Positions 34,987 to 50,114 of a DNA stretch of 64,000 nt are shown here, one piece after another. Position 1 is the first letter of the stretch. Each line of letters begins with the position of its first letter. The DNA lies in NCBI GenBank assembly GCA_903632075.3, contig CAHIKZ030001813.1, forward strand, positions 5,512,001 through 5,576,000, written 5' to 3'. A model generated the notes under the pieces. That model was not told where the DNA came from, ran no database searches, and saw nothing but the letters and a program-made list of their open reading frames with translations. Source of the DNA: Acanthosepion pharaonis. Taxonomy: Eukaryota > Mollusca > Cephalopoda > Sepiida > Sepiidae. Position numbers and translations under genes: made by a program.

Positions 34987-37900
34987 AGTCAGTAGCTAAA
35001 ATTCACTCTTCATGGTTGACTAACTGAGACTTGTTTATCTCAAGTCATAAAAAATTCCTGTATATTCATTTAATAAATCCTGCACAATCTTGGTTAGCAC
35101 TTCATCCCAAAGAAAATCAAATTTTCTTTAGTTCTGTAACTATTGATGACTTAGCTACTAAAGCAGCTTTGATTCATCAATATCTGAATAAAACTCATGC
35201 TTTTGCTTTGGAGAAACTTTCATTTTATGATTCTTCCATCACTCTTAATAGAGGAACAATGCTGTACATCCTGAAATACCTAATTCTTGAATATAAAGGA
35301 TGACATAAACAAGTAACAAAAGTTGGCATGTAAATATTAGTAATATACTTCCTTTTAATCATTACACTTTGAAAATAATTGAGTTAAATCAGAACATTAA
35401 TTAATTTTTGTAATTTTCAATAATTTTGTTTACAAGATAGAAAAAAATAATAGAATATTTTTTGTAACTGTAGTCTTTTTTTCAACTAAGAAATTATGTC
35501 TGATTAAAATCTCATTTTATAAGTTCAGCATTTTTCTGCCATTTTCCTATAGTGGAATAATAGATAGTGGCTAGAATTGAGGAATCAGAGAGCTGAGTTT
35601 GAATTCCAGTTGAATCCATTACATTCACTTATGTGCTAATACTCTTGGGAATGGTATGAATCCTCTTTTTCTCCCTCCAGCTATGAGTAAATGAGGACAG
35701 ACCGGGTTCTATAGCCCTGGATGGTAACTGGTCTACTGCAGAAAGAAATGGCACCTACTGTGGAAAAAAATCTTCCCCGTTAGTCATGTATTGAAAGATA
35801 CATGATCACCTAAGTGTGTATCATGTGTGAAACATAACTGACTGACTGCATCAGAAGAACAATGCTAAAATCTGAATATTGCTTTCTTTTTATGTAACAT
35901 AGAGAAAAAATATTCCTTTCCACAATAAGTAAGGACAAACCTCTTTAACTCAAGAGCTTTCAGTATCCTTCAAATCATTAGCATATACATGTTAATCTCT
36001 TTACAACATTCTTTCTCAGGTAAGATTAACAAGAAAATAAGCTTTCTGCTTATAATCAATAAAATCTTCTTGAATTGTCACATTAGGGTACATAATTTAC
36101 ATATTGTTGGATTTTTTCCCAGTTACATGTGATTGTGCGTATGTGTGTGCTTGGCAGTGAGAATGAATAAAACTAAAGACTCAAAATAACTGTTTAACTG
36201 CTTTTATTTGTGGTTGAAAGAGTGAGTGCAAAATAGTGGTATTTTGTGGGAAAAGGAGTTGGGTTTCTCAGTTAACAAAGTTCTTCTCTTGAGTAGATAT
36301 TTCCTTGAGAAAGATTTCTCCACTTGTTCCCACATGGAATAAGAAATCTGAGTCTCAAAATGCTAGGACTGGTACAAGTCTTCTGCAACAAGTCTTGTGC
36401 GTAGTCCTTCGGGTAGGTGTTCTCATGAGGAACAAGAAATCTAAGTCAAGCAGCCAAGACAGGCCATGTGCCTTCTGCAGCAAGGGTTGGGAGTAGCTCT
36501 TTGAGCTGAATGTAGTGACCACTGAAAAGGAAAAGTTGAAAATAGGCCAAATAGGGCTTGGTCAGCACTTTTATGAGTTCTGGGTTTTCTGGTTGCATCC
36601 TGCTGATTACTTCTGTTGCTGCTACTGCTGAATTGAGCAAAGTATGGAAGCCCCCACATGCCACAGTAGCCAATAAGCATGATAGTTTCTATAATATTGC
36701 AACACAAGTGCTCTTTACTGCATGCAAAAACCATTATAAGTCATTCTATAAAAATTCATTTCATCACACTTTTAAAGACAGTTACTTTCACTATAAATCT
36801 AACAACCTAAAATTTGATTTTTTTTAGTTGGAACTGAACACATCTAAAAAAAACATTTTATAATAAGATAACTTCTCCATAACTTACGAAAATAACTTCA
36901 CCTTTAATGGAATTTCAATATAATATTCTAAATAAAATGTTTGTAAACTTCATCATATTTTGAAAATGTTTAAAATTGAAAATAGTGTCTGCTTTGAAAT
37001 ATGTTGAAATTTTAGGTTAATGCAGGATAAGCAGAAAGCATTCATATAAAAAGCAATTCCAAGGTCTAATGCAAGTTTATATTCACTGGAAAACAAGTTT
37101 TAAAGCATAAATCCAGACATTGTATCACATAAAACTATCACTTACATATGTCATGCAAACATTGATGTTATTGAAAAGGAAAAGAAATCAGTAGAGATAA
37201 TTACACCTACTTTCATCTATGATAGAGAGATAGAAAGAAAGAATGGTAGAGAATCTTCCATATTTATTTTCTCTGCTAGTAATGCTTTGTATTATGCATT
37301 AGATATTGTGTCTTGATAAGTTTAGCTTTATTTAAGAAAGAAATGAATATAAACAACGTATTATTCAGTTTAAAATTTTCAGTCATTTCTCTTTAATGAA
37401 ACATGCCAAACGTCACTTAAGAACACTCAATATTACATTATGAGCTTCTCCCTTCAATTCAAAATTTTGTCCACACAGTTGAAACCTTTCTTTTGAGCTG
37501 CTGCTAATGTTAAGCTTGGCCAGAGTCAAAGAAGTCAGATAAGTGTGGATTTCAAGTATTTTTAACTGCTTAGCAAAGAAGGTGTTGGATGAACTCCCGA
37601 ATGTATCTGAATACACAGGTTACATCTGTGTACCTGGTATGGCTGAAATAGACTGATCTACTTGGTATAGTTATGGCCACCCCACCCCACCCCAGTTGAC
37701 ATTTTCCTGGAACAATAAGTATCTTCTTTTCTTATTGATTGAGCACCAAACAAGGGCAGAAGAATGGACTTGATGAAATCTGAGAACAACATCAACAAGA
37801 AGATGTGGTTCAGGTTTCTAAATAAAATTTGCAATGTTAATGACTATTCTCAAAGATATTATATTTCTCCATTCAAAGATAGGAATCAATCTTTATTCCC

Positions 37901-39687
37901 TTTCTCCCCTCTGGTGGTGGTGGCAGAGATGGTTTTGAAGGCCCAGCCTACTCCTGAAGATTTGTGAGTTGGAGTCACAGAGGAGTATGGGTGGTGGATG
38001 TGGCTGGGCAAGTTGGGCCCACCTGAGTGCACATCACGGATCCTCTTCATCTTGACAGTTGGACTCAAAAGTCTTGGTTCCCTCTCAAATGGTCCTATAC
38101 CGGAAAGGCTGATTTGCAGCAAAAATTTCCCAGATCTCTGGGTCGATGTTGGCCTGTGTCGGGGGTGTTTTCAATTGATCCTTGAAGCATTGTTTTGGGC
38201 CTCTGCTTATCATCTTGCCATTGACAAGTTCTCCAGAAGTTGAGTTGGGTGGCAGATAAGGACATATTTTCAAATTTTTAGGAAAAGCATTTCAAATCAT
38301 AATGTTATTTTCTTTTGTTTACTTTTTTTAACTATTGGTTCAGTAGTGATTTTTTTTTATTTATTTATCTGTCACATATTTTTAACAACAATAAAAATGT
38401 TCTGATATATTTAATGATTATTTTATACTTTTACTCTCAGTTATATATTTTCAAGTACTAATCAAAATTACTAAACCAAGTTATCAAATTGAAGCTAATA
38501 ATCAGAAATAAGACATTTTGCAAATAAAATCTTCTTGGTAGAAGAGTTCAGAGACATTTTTAAAAGTCTGTCTATTAGGTATGGTACATTTGCCTTGCAG
38601 GTGTTGATTCCCTACCATTACCTATGTTCCTTGATTAGCAAATGTATTTAGAAAAATTACAATAATTTCCCCAAGGAATTTAGATTGACAGAAATTTCAA
38701 ATAAACACATTTTCTTTTGATCTGAATAATATGATTTGGTAAAACTCTTAAAATTGCTTGCTTATGGTGTATTATTCAATTTGGCACTCACAAGCAAATG
38801 CCACATCATCTGTTTGATTGTTTGAAGATTAAAGCAAGAAGCAGAAACCATTTCAAGTATGTGCCTTTCATTATTACACTGAATCAGTTTTTTCTTTTAA
38901 TTGTGTAACTTCAGATTCCTGAAAATGCATTCTTAAACCTGTCACCTAGGTTTCTAATTTCACTAATTGAAATTAGAATGCAATATAACTAGTTTAAGAA
39001 TACAGCATTCACTTTCTAACATCATGCAGGCAAAGCAAGTTATATCTACCATGGAGAAGAGAGGTAAAAAAATATTTTTAGAAAAGAAAGAAAAGCATAA
39101 GTAACCACCCAACTGTTCACAGTGAAGGCTAGTGATCTTCTAAAAAGAAACGATTATTGGGATGTTTCCAGGTAAAAATTATTTTGTTGGTGCTACTTTG
39201 AATCTGCAGACCCCACAGAATCACAAAGACAGTTCACAAAAATTCAGTAACAAGAAGAGAAAGTTTGGTTGAATATGAGTACAGAGTAATTTATATGATT
39301 GATTGGTTTGTATTTCATGGCTTACTAACTTTTTTCAGGTTATTTAAAGCCAGAAAATATTTTTAGATTGTAAGAATTTTGGGGGGATAATAATGGTTTA
39401 CTGATACAAGTCCTACTAATTAATCCATAGCTAAGGGTAGAAAAAGTGGATTCATATCCTTTCCAATGACATTTGCATGCAAGTTAAGATAACAAACTTG
39501 ACTAGAATTGGAACTCAGCTCTCTGATTTCTAATTTTGAGCCATTATCCATTACATCACCTACATATCCAAGCTTACAACATCTTATATTCCCAAGGGGT
39601 TACCCATCTAGGTACTGACCAGGCTTGGTTTTGGTTAACTTGGTGATCAGATCAGAACTGATGTTTTTCAAAGTTGATATATATATA

Positions 39688-39755
<68 letters not shown>

Positions 39756-42700
39756 GTTTCTTTTGGGTGAATTAAGTCAGAGCTCCAAAACAGAAAATCA
39801 CTTTTTTATCATATATTTATGATAGCATTAAAGAATATAAAAATACAAAGTTTATGAATTATACACAACACTACTCCAGCGAACATCAGCTTTCCATCCT
39901 ATCCAGACAAAGGAGCAAGTGTTTCTAAAACAATGGAGCTTGACAAATATAGATGATTATATATGAACAGTGAATAAGGAAGGGTTAAGGAATAAAAGAC
40001 AAAATAAGTAACAAATGAATTAGAAGAGTGAGGTGTCAGTCCACAATAATGTGTACAGAAAGAATTACTACCTGATTAAAGAGGATTGAACAACTTCTAA
40101 AACATGAGCAAGAGATGTGACTATACGGCCATGGATGTCACATATAAAAGGTATGTGTCAAAACTTTCAGAGTAACTTGTATTATTTATTCAAAAGAAGG
40201 TCATCAGATAGACAAAAAAAATTAATGACACTTAAAGTAAATGCTATTGGGAAAACTTTAACTTGATTACAGAGCTACAGAGCAAATATCATAGCAGAGT
40301 GTTTTCATCAATCTGAAAGTATTTAATATCTTTAAAGCTGAACCAACTCTAATGGCAGAAGGTCCATTTACAGATTATTAATTATATGATTTTGACAACT
40401 TATGGCTATGCTGTCATCAATTTTTAAGTTGGTCAAACCAAGCACAGATTTTATGAAGTGAACAACTTGAATAGGAATATAATATGAGTATATGACTAAC
40501 AGCAGAAAAAGACACATCTATATACTAAGATTTAAGAGTTTTATGCATAAAAAAATGAATTCTGTACATACTCAAGTATAGTGCAAGTTTTTGTGATCAC
40601 TTTTTTAAACAAAAAATAGATGTCCACACAATGGATAGAGTTTTTTAAGAGGTCAAAAATCATGTATTTTTGAGGACTGATTGCACTATATTTTTTTTTT
40701 TTTAAGCGTTTCATCCCAAGCAAGGCGGAAAGCCACTAGGACGCAAGGGGTTACAGAAAATTTGGAGCAAGGTCAGATAGGAGTGATAGAAGAAAGGATG
40801 AAGGGAAGGGTAGTGGATAGATCAAGGCAACTGGAGATACAGAGGCCAGTTAGAGAGAGAGAGAGAGAGAGTACCGGAAACCCATTCCTAAACAAGAAAC
40901 AAGGCATAAGCCTCTACTCATGTCCAAGAGAAGGGGTAGGAGTGTTGACCGGGCGGTAGGAAAGCCTACCTACTCCTATTACATATAAGACATACAACAA
41001 CAATAAAAACTGAGGTAACAATGAGAGGGGGAGGTAACTTGCAAAGAGTCCAGGTTGACACTTGCAACATTAAGTTTTAAGTTTTAACTTAGTATAAGTC
41101 CCATTGTCTATTCTAAAAAGAAATTGAAGAAAATAAGGTTATCTGGATTTAATGCCATGTCATAATAAATGCCCCAACGTATGTGGCAGCACATGTTAGT
41201 CCGCTTTCTTCCTCATGATAACAAGTGAATGTACAGCTTACCTTAAGTCCAAGCATACAGGTAATTTTTTTCTGGAGGAGTTAAAATTCATGCCAAAAAA
41301 TTATAATTATAATTTTATGAACAACGCTTTATTCTAATTTTTTTCACCATAGCAGAACCCTTATTACAGTTAACTTATGACTGGGGCAAGTAGGAAGCTA
41401 CCACTGAGTTTCATCTATCATGACTGTAACAAACTCTTTAAGTTATATATATGGATACATCTAATTTAGACACTGTACCATGTCTTACACAAATGCAGTT
41501 TGATAGTGTAAGACTTGAACAGCTACATTTTCTGTTATATAGTGACACTAAAGTCTAAAGCATTTGTAGTGCCTAATAAAGCAAATATAGAAATGCTATT
41601 TCCCCTACTGACAGACAGTATTTTCCCACATTTTGGGGTTCTACTACATATCCTTTAAGATAACAGTATTGCAATGAATCAGATTATGACAGAAATGTTA
41701 CAGAATTTAAGGATCAATTTCTTTTTCTTCCAACAGTGAGAATTCAGGGGAAAATGACATGGCATATAAAAATATTAATGAGCTGTTTTGAGACATGCAT
41801 TGGAATCAAATGTTTGGTTTAAGGAAAATGAAAACTAAATCTATACTGTCTAAAATAGTTTATAACAGAAATGTATTTCCTCAAGATAATACAGATATCT
41901 ATAGTGCAAGTTGAGCGAAACTAAACTACCCTCTTAAATGGCCTTTGTTAGAAACAGAAAACAACATGCATGGTCAAGAAGAAACAAGAAGAATATGTAA
42001 AAAAAAAAAAATCTAAAAGGGAACCTTAAAATAGAATCAGTAGTATACTATAAGAACCACCAGGGAAGAAATAAATTAGATAAATAATGGAATATGAACT
42101 ACATAGACAAAGAAAAGTTTCATACAGAATCAAAGATCAGTTCAAAGGAACAATCACAAAGGGTCATATTGTTGACCATAGCAATGCAAAAATCAATGGA
42201 TAGGATATAACAAAAGACAGACATTGGTTGATGTGAAGGCTATCTTAGCTACAACTACAGCTACAAGCAATAACAGTCATTGGTTGGTGATCTGTCATCA
42301 GAATTAGACAAGTGGAACTGCTGACAGCAGGAATTATTTTATGAGGTAATACAGTAACACAGAGAATATTGGACTGAACTTTGCTCTCAGGATAACTTAG
42401 TGAGGATAGAATGAGAAGAATTAACATAGTGTTAAATTCACTAACAATGATTCAAATTTGGAGTTACTATTTCATAATGGATTATGAAAAATGCTAATAC
42501 GTAAAAGTTTTAAGTTAGAACCATCACATTTAGATTCTGATAAGATGAACAGGGTAAAATAGATAAAATTTTGACTAAATTATGCAAAAATGAAAATAAC
42601 ATTGACATCTCATTTTAACAGATATATTTCCAAAATTTACACAAAAATATCTTGAAATACTAAATAGTAAATTTATTGAATGAAATCACCATTGGCATCA

Positions 42701-45700
42701 ACCACAGACTCCAGACAACTTTAGAATCTCCTGTATCTCTTCTGGACAGTCTCCTTGTTTAATTTGGTGAATGCTGCCATAATCCATGCCTTCAGTTCAT
42801 CTTTGGTGTTACAAGAATTTTGTTGGTCTCTCACTCAACTTCACCCCATACATAATAATCAAGGGGGTTCAGTCTGGGGAATTAGGTAACCAAATGTAAA
42901 GTGTGATGTGGTCGCAGAAATTGTCTGACAGCCATGACTGGGTTCTCCTGCTTGTGTGGCATGGTGCAGAGTCCTGTTGCCAGACATAGGGTCTTCTTGA
43001 CTAAAGGAAGCATTACCTCCTCAAGGCACTTGATGTAGGCCTCCATGTTGAGTCTGAGACCCTGTGGGAAGATGAATGGGGGCATAACATTGTCACTCCA
43101 AACAACTCGGTAATCACCATTAGACTCATCCAACTCATTCCGAATCCTTTGCACTGTCCTCAGATTGACATTCAAACACTCTGAAATGTTCATATTGGAA
43201 TTCCAGTGTGAATTCCAAGCAGTACAGCATGCCATTTCCAAATTTCTAATAAAATGAATTGTGCCATGGTGCTCTTTTTTTCACAGATGGTGTCTAACTG
43301 ATTCTACTATATTGTGCAGTCCAAGCAATCAAATGCAAACAAAACACATGTGAGAAATTAAAAATATAAAATGGCAACAATAAACCCATAACACCAAGTA
43401 TTAGATAGGTTCACTGATATTCCATACATTTAAAAAAATTAAAGTAATAAAAAGAAAGACAAAATTTCATTTAATATTAATTTCTGAAAATGACTCAGCT
43501 AATATATTTTTGGAACCAGCCAAGACATTGTCTCACTTATACTAAATATATAACTGTGGTTACCTGCAGCCATTGATTTTCTACATTATAAAAAGAACCT
43601 TGTGTTAAGAAAGGATATCTTTATACAATCTATAATCTAAATTGAGAAGACTTTCATGATTGTATTTTTATTCAAATTTACAAGTGTAAATGTCAATTAT
43701 GGCATATCTGATGGTGATATTGAGTTTTAAAAATGTTGATTATTTTTTACTTTTCTTTTCAGTTGGGTCAACAATAGGGGGAAATAGAAATTCAATATAA
43801 ATGAGGATGTGTGGAATCACTTGAACGTCATCGAGAGTAACTCAAAAGACCAAAACTTCAAGCCCAGAAAGAATGGTAGAAACAAACTTCTCAACATTAT
43901 TTCCTGATCATATTGATAATTAATTCATGACTCTTTTCTGTTCACTGTTTGCTGTACTTTTTAAAGGATGCAAATAAGATTTTTGAAATTGCTTATACTG
44001 ATATTCACAAAGAATTTATGGCTAAACAAACCTAATTTCTTTTTTTGTATTTTTTAAAAGAAAGTACTTCCATTGTTTGCTGAAATATATTTTTATATAT
44101 CAGTGATGTTTCTAATATGTCTAATTGTCCACATTATTATGAGAAAGAATAAAATGCTTCATCTGATAAATTAATGTCTGCATATATGTTCAGAAATGTT
44201 AAGCGATAAGTTACTTCAATTTGAAAAAAACAAAAGAATCAAATGAATAAAGTTCTGATGAAACAGTCACTAGAGAACACCCTGAATGCAATGTCGAACT
44301 ATATACACAAAAAAAAAGGAAAAGAAAAAAAAATTCTTCAACCATTTCTCACCCCAGTATCTATATATGTTTTAAAATAAGGCATTTCTGGTTATCACAA
44401 ATAATAAAACAAGATTTTCAGTAAGTTTTATATTTTGTATTTGTATTTTTATTCCAGAAGAAGCAAACAAAAATTGCATACATGTTTCATATTTTTAGCC
44501 ATAGTACTTTTTCTTGGCCATATCTATCTCTAGAAGTTATTCGTTACTCATGAAAGGTTTGTTTTTCAACAAACATGACACCTCTCTCTCAGAAAATTAC
44601 TCCTCAACCAGAGACTCAAAAATATCTCTAGTTTTAAGTGCCTCCTGAAGTTTGACACATAAACATCACAGCTCATAAAAATATGACAGAACAGGACACA
44701 GAATTATTTTTTGTTCCTTCATTCTGACTTAGTCATAATACAAAAACATAATTTCAAGTAATGTTTGCATCAAAACTCTGCTTTTATTAATATTTCTATA
44801 AAGTTCTTAGATATAAATTTCTAATAGGAATAAAGACGATGTAAGTATGTGAACATCTTCACACAGGATACACACACACACACATATATATATGATATAT
44901 AAACTCTATATATCAGACCAATGGTCAGTAATTGAATGACAAAATGAAAATTCTTATGTGATGTATTTCATCAGTGGAAGGACTTCTTCAGACTAAATAA
45001 TGATTTTTTTTTTTCTACTGTTTATTCGATGTTTGGATTTCTTTTCTATAAACTTCCAATTCATCTGGTCATAATCTTCTACATTCTACAAAATAAGAAA
45101 TTCCTTCTGCTATTCATCCATTAAGGACATTCTGCTCCAGGATTAGACATGTAATTGGACCGTAGTTGATGTTTTTCATTGTCTATTTAAATGAAGCTTA
45201 GAAACTGTTTCCCAAGCTACACTGCATGTCTGGATCTTATAGAAAAACTGTATCAGTCCAGAAAGTTATATATATTTGGTGAGGATCCCAGTACCAAATA
45301 TAAAACCTCATCAGGATTAATTCAAGGAAGAACAGATGATGAGGAGGGTGTTATATATTGAATTGAGATGTGGAGTTGCATCCCTTTGTCTAGAGTCACC
45401 CAACATGTTGGGTTATCAGTCCTTTACTCTCTAGGATCCATCTTTTTGTGGTACCTATGAATAAAACAGGCAGTAATTAACAACCACCATGTTGGACAGA
45501 CACACATTTATGCTCTCTTATGTAAATTATGTCTTTTGTTGGTTTTTATCAGTTTCAGCATGTTTGAATGTTACACAACAGAGGGTTATGCTGATGACAT
45601 AGGTAATCATGGTTATGTTAAGAAAAGGAAGGGTTGCTGCAGCCAGTGTTTAACGCTGGATTCTCTTCTCAGCAGCATAAAACTATAAGTTGAAGTACCA

Positions 45701-48700
45701 TGCTGGATCTCTTAATGGAAACACAGACTGTCTTAGTCATCCACCACTAAGTGCACAAGAACAAGATTTTTCTTCATCCTCAAATTGGGTACACATGATG
45801 AACCAGTGACTGTGGCAGTGGTGAGATCAGAAATGAGGTGAGACCCCCTTTTTGAGCCATTTATATGAGTATACAAGTCCTGTTTAACAAATGAGAGGAG
45901 TTGACATGTGTGTATAGTGCAATAGCAGGGTTGTCAGGGTTGCCCAAATTAATATTGAAGGTGTTGCAGCAACTCCACCAGCTACACATAGAGATTGTGC
46001 ACATGCAGGCCCTTGCTCAAAGGTATGTGTGGTGGCCAAATTTAGACATGGACATTGAGAGGAACTGCAGGGATTGTAGGATTTACATGCTTGATCAAAA
46101 CAACCCTCCCATTTATTGTTGGAAACATCTGAGCCAGCATTGGGAGAGAATCTACATAGATTATGTCAGTCCATATTTGGGACACATGTTTTTGATTGTT
46201 GTGGGTGCTTACTCAAAATGAACAGAAGTATATGTAAGGAAAAGATCTACTGCTCCAGCCATAATTGAAAAGATGAGAGAAACCTTTGCAACACATGGGC
46301 TGCCTGTGTTGATGGTGAGTGAGTGATAATGGTCCATGGTTTACTAGCCAAGACTTTAATGTTCATGAAAGTCAACAGAATTCAACATATTTTCAGGGCT
46401 TCCTATCACCCATCCTTAAATGGGCAGGCAGATTGCATTGTGCATACATTCAAAGAAGCACTGAAAAGGAGACCAACACTTGAACCCAAAGTAAACAGAA
46501 TCTTGTTTACCTTTAGAATAATTCACCACACAACAACTGGGATTCCTCCAGCTAAATTGATGTTCAAGCGGTGATTAAGAACTGCCTTTCATTTAATGAA
46601 GCCTGACACTTATTGTGTTCTAGATTATAAATGCAAAATAGAATGGGAACAAGTATTCAAAGTTGGTGATCTGGTTCTGGTAAGGAATTTTGGATCTGGT
46701 TGACAGTGGATAGAAGGCACCATTACCAGACAGTTTGGAGTAGTGAACTTTGAAGTGAAGGCAGGAGGAGGGTTGATGGGGAGACATACAGACCAACTTT
46801 TGAAACTTTCACCCAGGTTTGCAGAAAGAGGGATACCTGATGTCCAGGTGGATATCACTACAACTAATCTGGGAGTTCCTATTGTTTCTGAAATTCCTGA
46901 AGAAATCATGGAACCAGATGGCACACATATGGAAGGTATTGCAGTGGTTCTTGTGTAGACTGGAAGACATCAGGTTGCATATGCAGACGACCAATCAAGT
47001 TTATAGTCCTAAGTAACATTGGAGGGTTATATATTGAACTAAGATGTAAAGTTGTGTCCCTTTGTCTCAAGTCAACCAATGTGTTATGTTATCTGTCCTT
47101 TACCCCTGGGGGTGTCTTTTCATGGTACCTATGAATAAAACAGGCCGTGATGAGTGGCTGCCATGTTAGACAGACACACGGTTCTACTCTCGTGAGTAAA
47201 TTCTGCCTTTTGTGGTCATTATCAGTTTCATCATGTTTGAATAGTACACAACAGATGATTATGCTGATGACATAGGTAATCTAGTTAAGAATAATCTTGG
47301 AAAAAAAAAGCAACATCCTCTACCAAGTGTTTCAAGAAACAGGACTCAAGATAGAGTCTTTCCAAAACAGAAACTATGGTCAGGAATTAGAATGAAAGCA
47401 GTGATGGCACATATCCTGAATTAATCATTTGGAAGTAGAGTAAATACTAAATACTTCAAATACCTCAGTGTATGGATCAGTTATAACAAATTTTATAGAG
47501 GAGAGAAGAAAATTGAATATAGAAGAGGCTAAATGAGAGATAGTTTTGCCCAATACCACAAATTACTATAAAACCAAAACATTAACCCCAAAACTTGAGT
47601 CATATACTTAAATAGCCTCATCAGATAATCATATGGATGCAATGTATACTGCCAAACCCATTAAGAAATATCTAAACTGTATACAATCACTTTCTCAGAT
47701 CAATGATTAAAAATGGCTTTGAGTAAATAAAGCCTTAGCAAAGACCACTCTTCATTGAACTTTGTGGACTAGGGTTACAAAATCACAAAGAACTCTACCA
47801 AATAACAAAAATATCATCACTTGAAGACTTTTAACAACAGCAATAGCTAAAATGGAAAGCACATGTAAGTCAAAGAGAAAATAATGGGATAATCATGATG
47901 TTAATGTTCCACACTACTTCATACAAAAGATTAAGAAGGAAACCCCCTTGACTACTGGAAAGAATGATAACAGTTACTGAACCTGAGAAACCTATTTTTC
48001 TGAAAAAAAATTTTTAAGAAAAAGATTTTGTAAATTTTAACTGATGGTACCACTGGTGGCTTGGTCAAAGAAGGCTGAATATTTCCTTGTAAGGAAACAG
48101 CTAATATTACCATTACTATTGTTCTGCCTCTGGTCATCCATTTTAAAATTTGTCTCTTCCTCAGGATGATTTTTGAAGCTTCTGAGCAGATCTATCATGT
48201 AACTTTGTAAATTTATTGAACCAAAATTTCTTGCAGGTTCTAGTGATTTCCAATTTGTTATTTTACAGAGTGTACCAATTTTGTTTCTGTGCTTCCTCCC
48301 TTTTCTATTCATAGGAAATCTTTAATTTTCCTCAACCATTGTTATTTCTTTGTTGATTTTCTGGTGGCATCATTAGATTTAATTCCAGAAATTTTTATCT
48401 GTGGCATTTGATTTTTTTTATCTTGCCTCCTTTCTCCATTTCTGTTCTTTCAAAACTTGTTTTAGGTCACGCAAATTTTTTTCATCGCTATTCTTGCACT
48501 TGGATATATGAGGTCATTCAGCTCTCTTATATTGTTTTGATGTGTGGCAGAAATGTATTATTGATGTTCTTGGTTTTCACCAATGATTACCTCTAAGGAA
48601 TGGTAGTGGCTTTATTTATTTCTTTTGTGAGTATGTGTAATTGATTTTCTTTCACTTCTATTATAACAGCCGTTTCTGTGTCTGATGTTGATCTTGAATT

Positions 48701-48879
48701 CAAGCTTGACAATACCCCTTTCTGTCCACTACTTCTTCCTTGTTTAGAATTTTGTTCACAGATTCTTTTGTTAATGGCTATTCTTCTTCAATTCATTTTA
48801 GTCTTGATTATTTCTAGCTCTAGATCTGTTATACTAGAACATTACCTATTCTATTGTGATAGACTCTCCCACACATAAT

Positions 48880-48913
<34 letters not shown>

Positions 48914-50040
48914 CACCAGTTGGGCTCAGTGGAGTTGAGTGAGTGAGTCGATGTCGGACATTGAAGTATCAATCCACCACAACTAGATTGCTGCATCATT
49001 AACTATTATTGCAAGTTCCTAACCTTTTGTACATCAGACTCTTTTAGGACAGACTTAGTGAAATACAAGCCTCCACTGTGAAAACTACTATAACAACACA
49101 TTTGGCAATGAAGGATTCATTTCTCATACGGGAAAAGAAAAAGTTTTCGTTCACTCTATAACAAGATCTGACATCAAATTTATTTTCAAGATTTGCTTAG
49201 TTTGGTTGGTGAGCCAATGGTTAGATATTTTCTCAAAGGGACTTTTCCTCGAAAGTAATAACATATTTTACTGTAAATTCTAATGTTTCATTTACTTTTC
49301 AGGTGGAAATAACAAATTTGTTATCGTTTTTGTTTTATTCTTTCCCTCTAGTTATCACTCACTATATAATGACTGAATCCCACCTATGGGTGATTAAGAG
49401 AGCAAGCCTGAAGTGCAGCCAATGGTCATACAAAGATAACCAAGTCTATTCCATTATAGGAAAACAACCAAGCCTATTTCACAAAGAGAAAATTTGCTTG
49501 TCACAATACACAATGTTTATTGACCAAATTAGCTGTATTTGCCATGAGAAATTGCAAGGTTAGAATGGACCAAACACAATGTGATATATTGGTTATACCT
49601 GATTAAAATCAATGAAAACCTCCAGATCTCTGTTCGCTCTTATTATGCAACGTAAGCCACATCAATCATGATTTAAAATGGGTTATTGCAACATTCTATA
49701 AAACTGAACATACCAAAATGTATATCACACACACACTAGATTATATTAAGTTGTAACATAAGACCCTGTGTATATTATATTTATATAACAAGGTTGTCAG
49801 GAATCTGACTCATTTTTAAATTAATAATTATAATTGAAATTGCATTTTAGAAATCCTATAGTGAAAAAGGCCTTTTGCAAAGTAAGAAAGAAAAACAAGC
49901 TAAAATCACTTTTGATTATAAATTTCTTTGGGTTCATGAGTAACAGATTATTATTATTTACCTATATTATATCTATACAAAGATAAAGAGAAACTATATT
50001 TATATAAAGGTAGCAAAAACTAAAACAAATAAAATTTCTT

Positions 50041-50114
<74 letters not shown>

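Noticed and set aside
35031..35303. 90-codon plus-strand frame as a gene
   Set aside because: No motif, no splice or promoter context, intronic AT-rich surroundings.
39571..39662. Functional 5S rRNA gene
   Set aside because: The 5' quarter is missing, many changes are present, and it is fused to SINE sequence.
49303..49563. 86-codon plus-strand frame, preceded by TTTTCAG, as an exon
   Set aside because: The acceptor-like site is suggestive, but there is no donor or partner exon in phase and the host gene is on the other strand.
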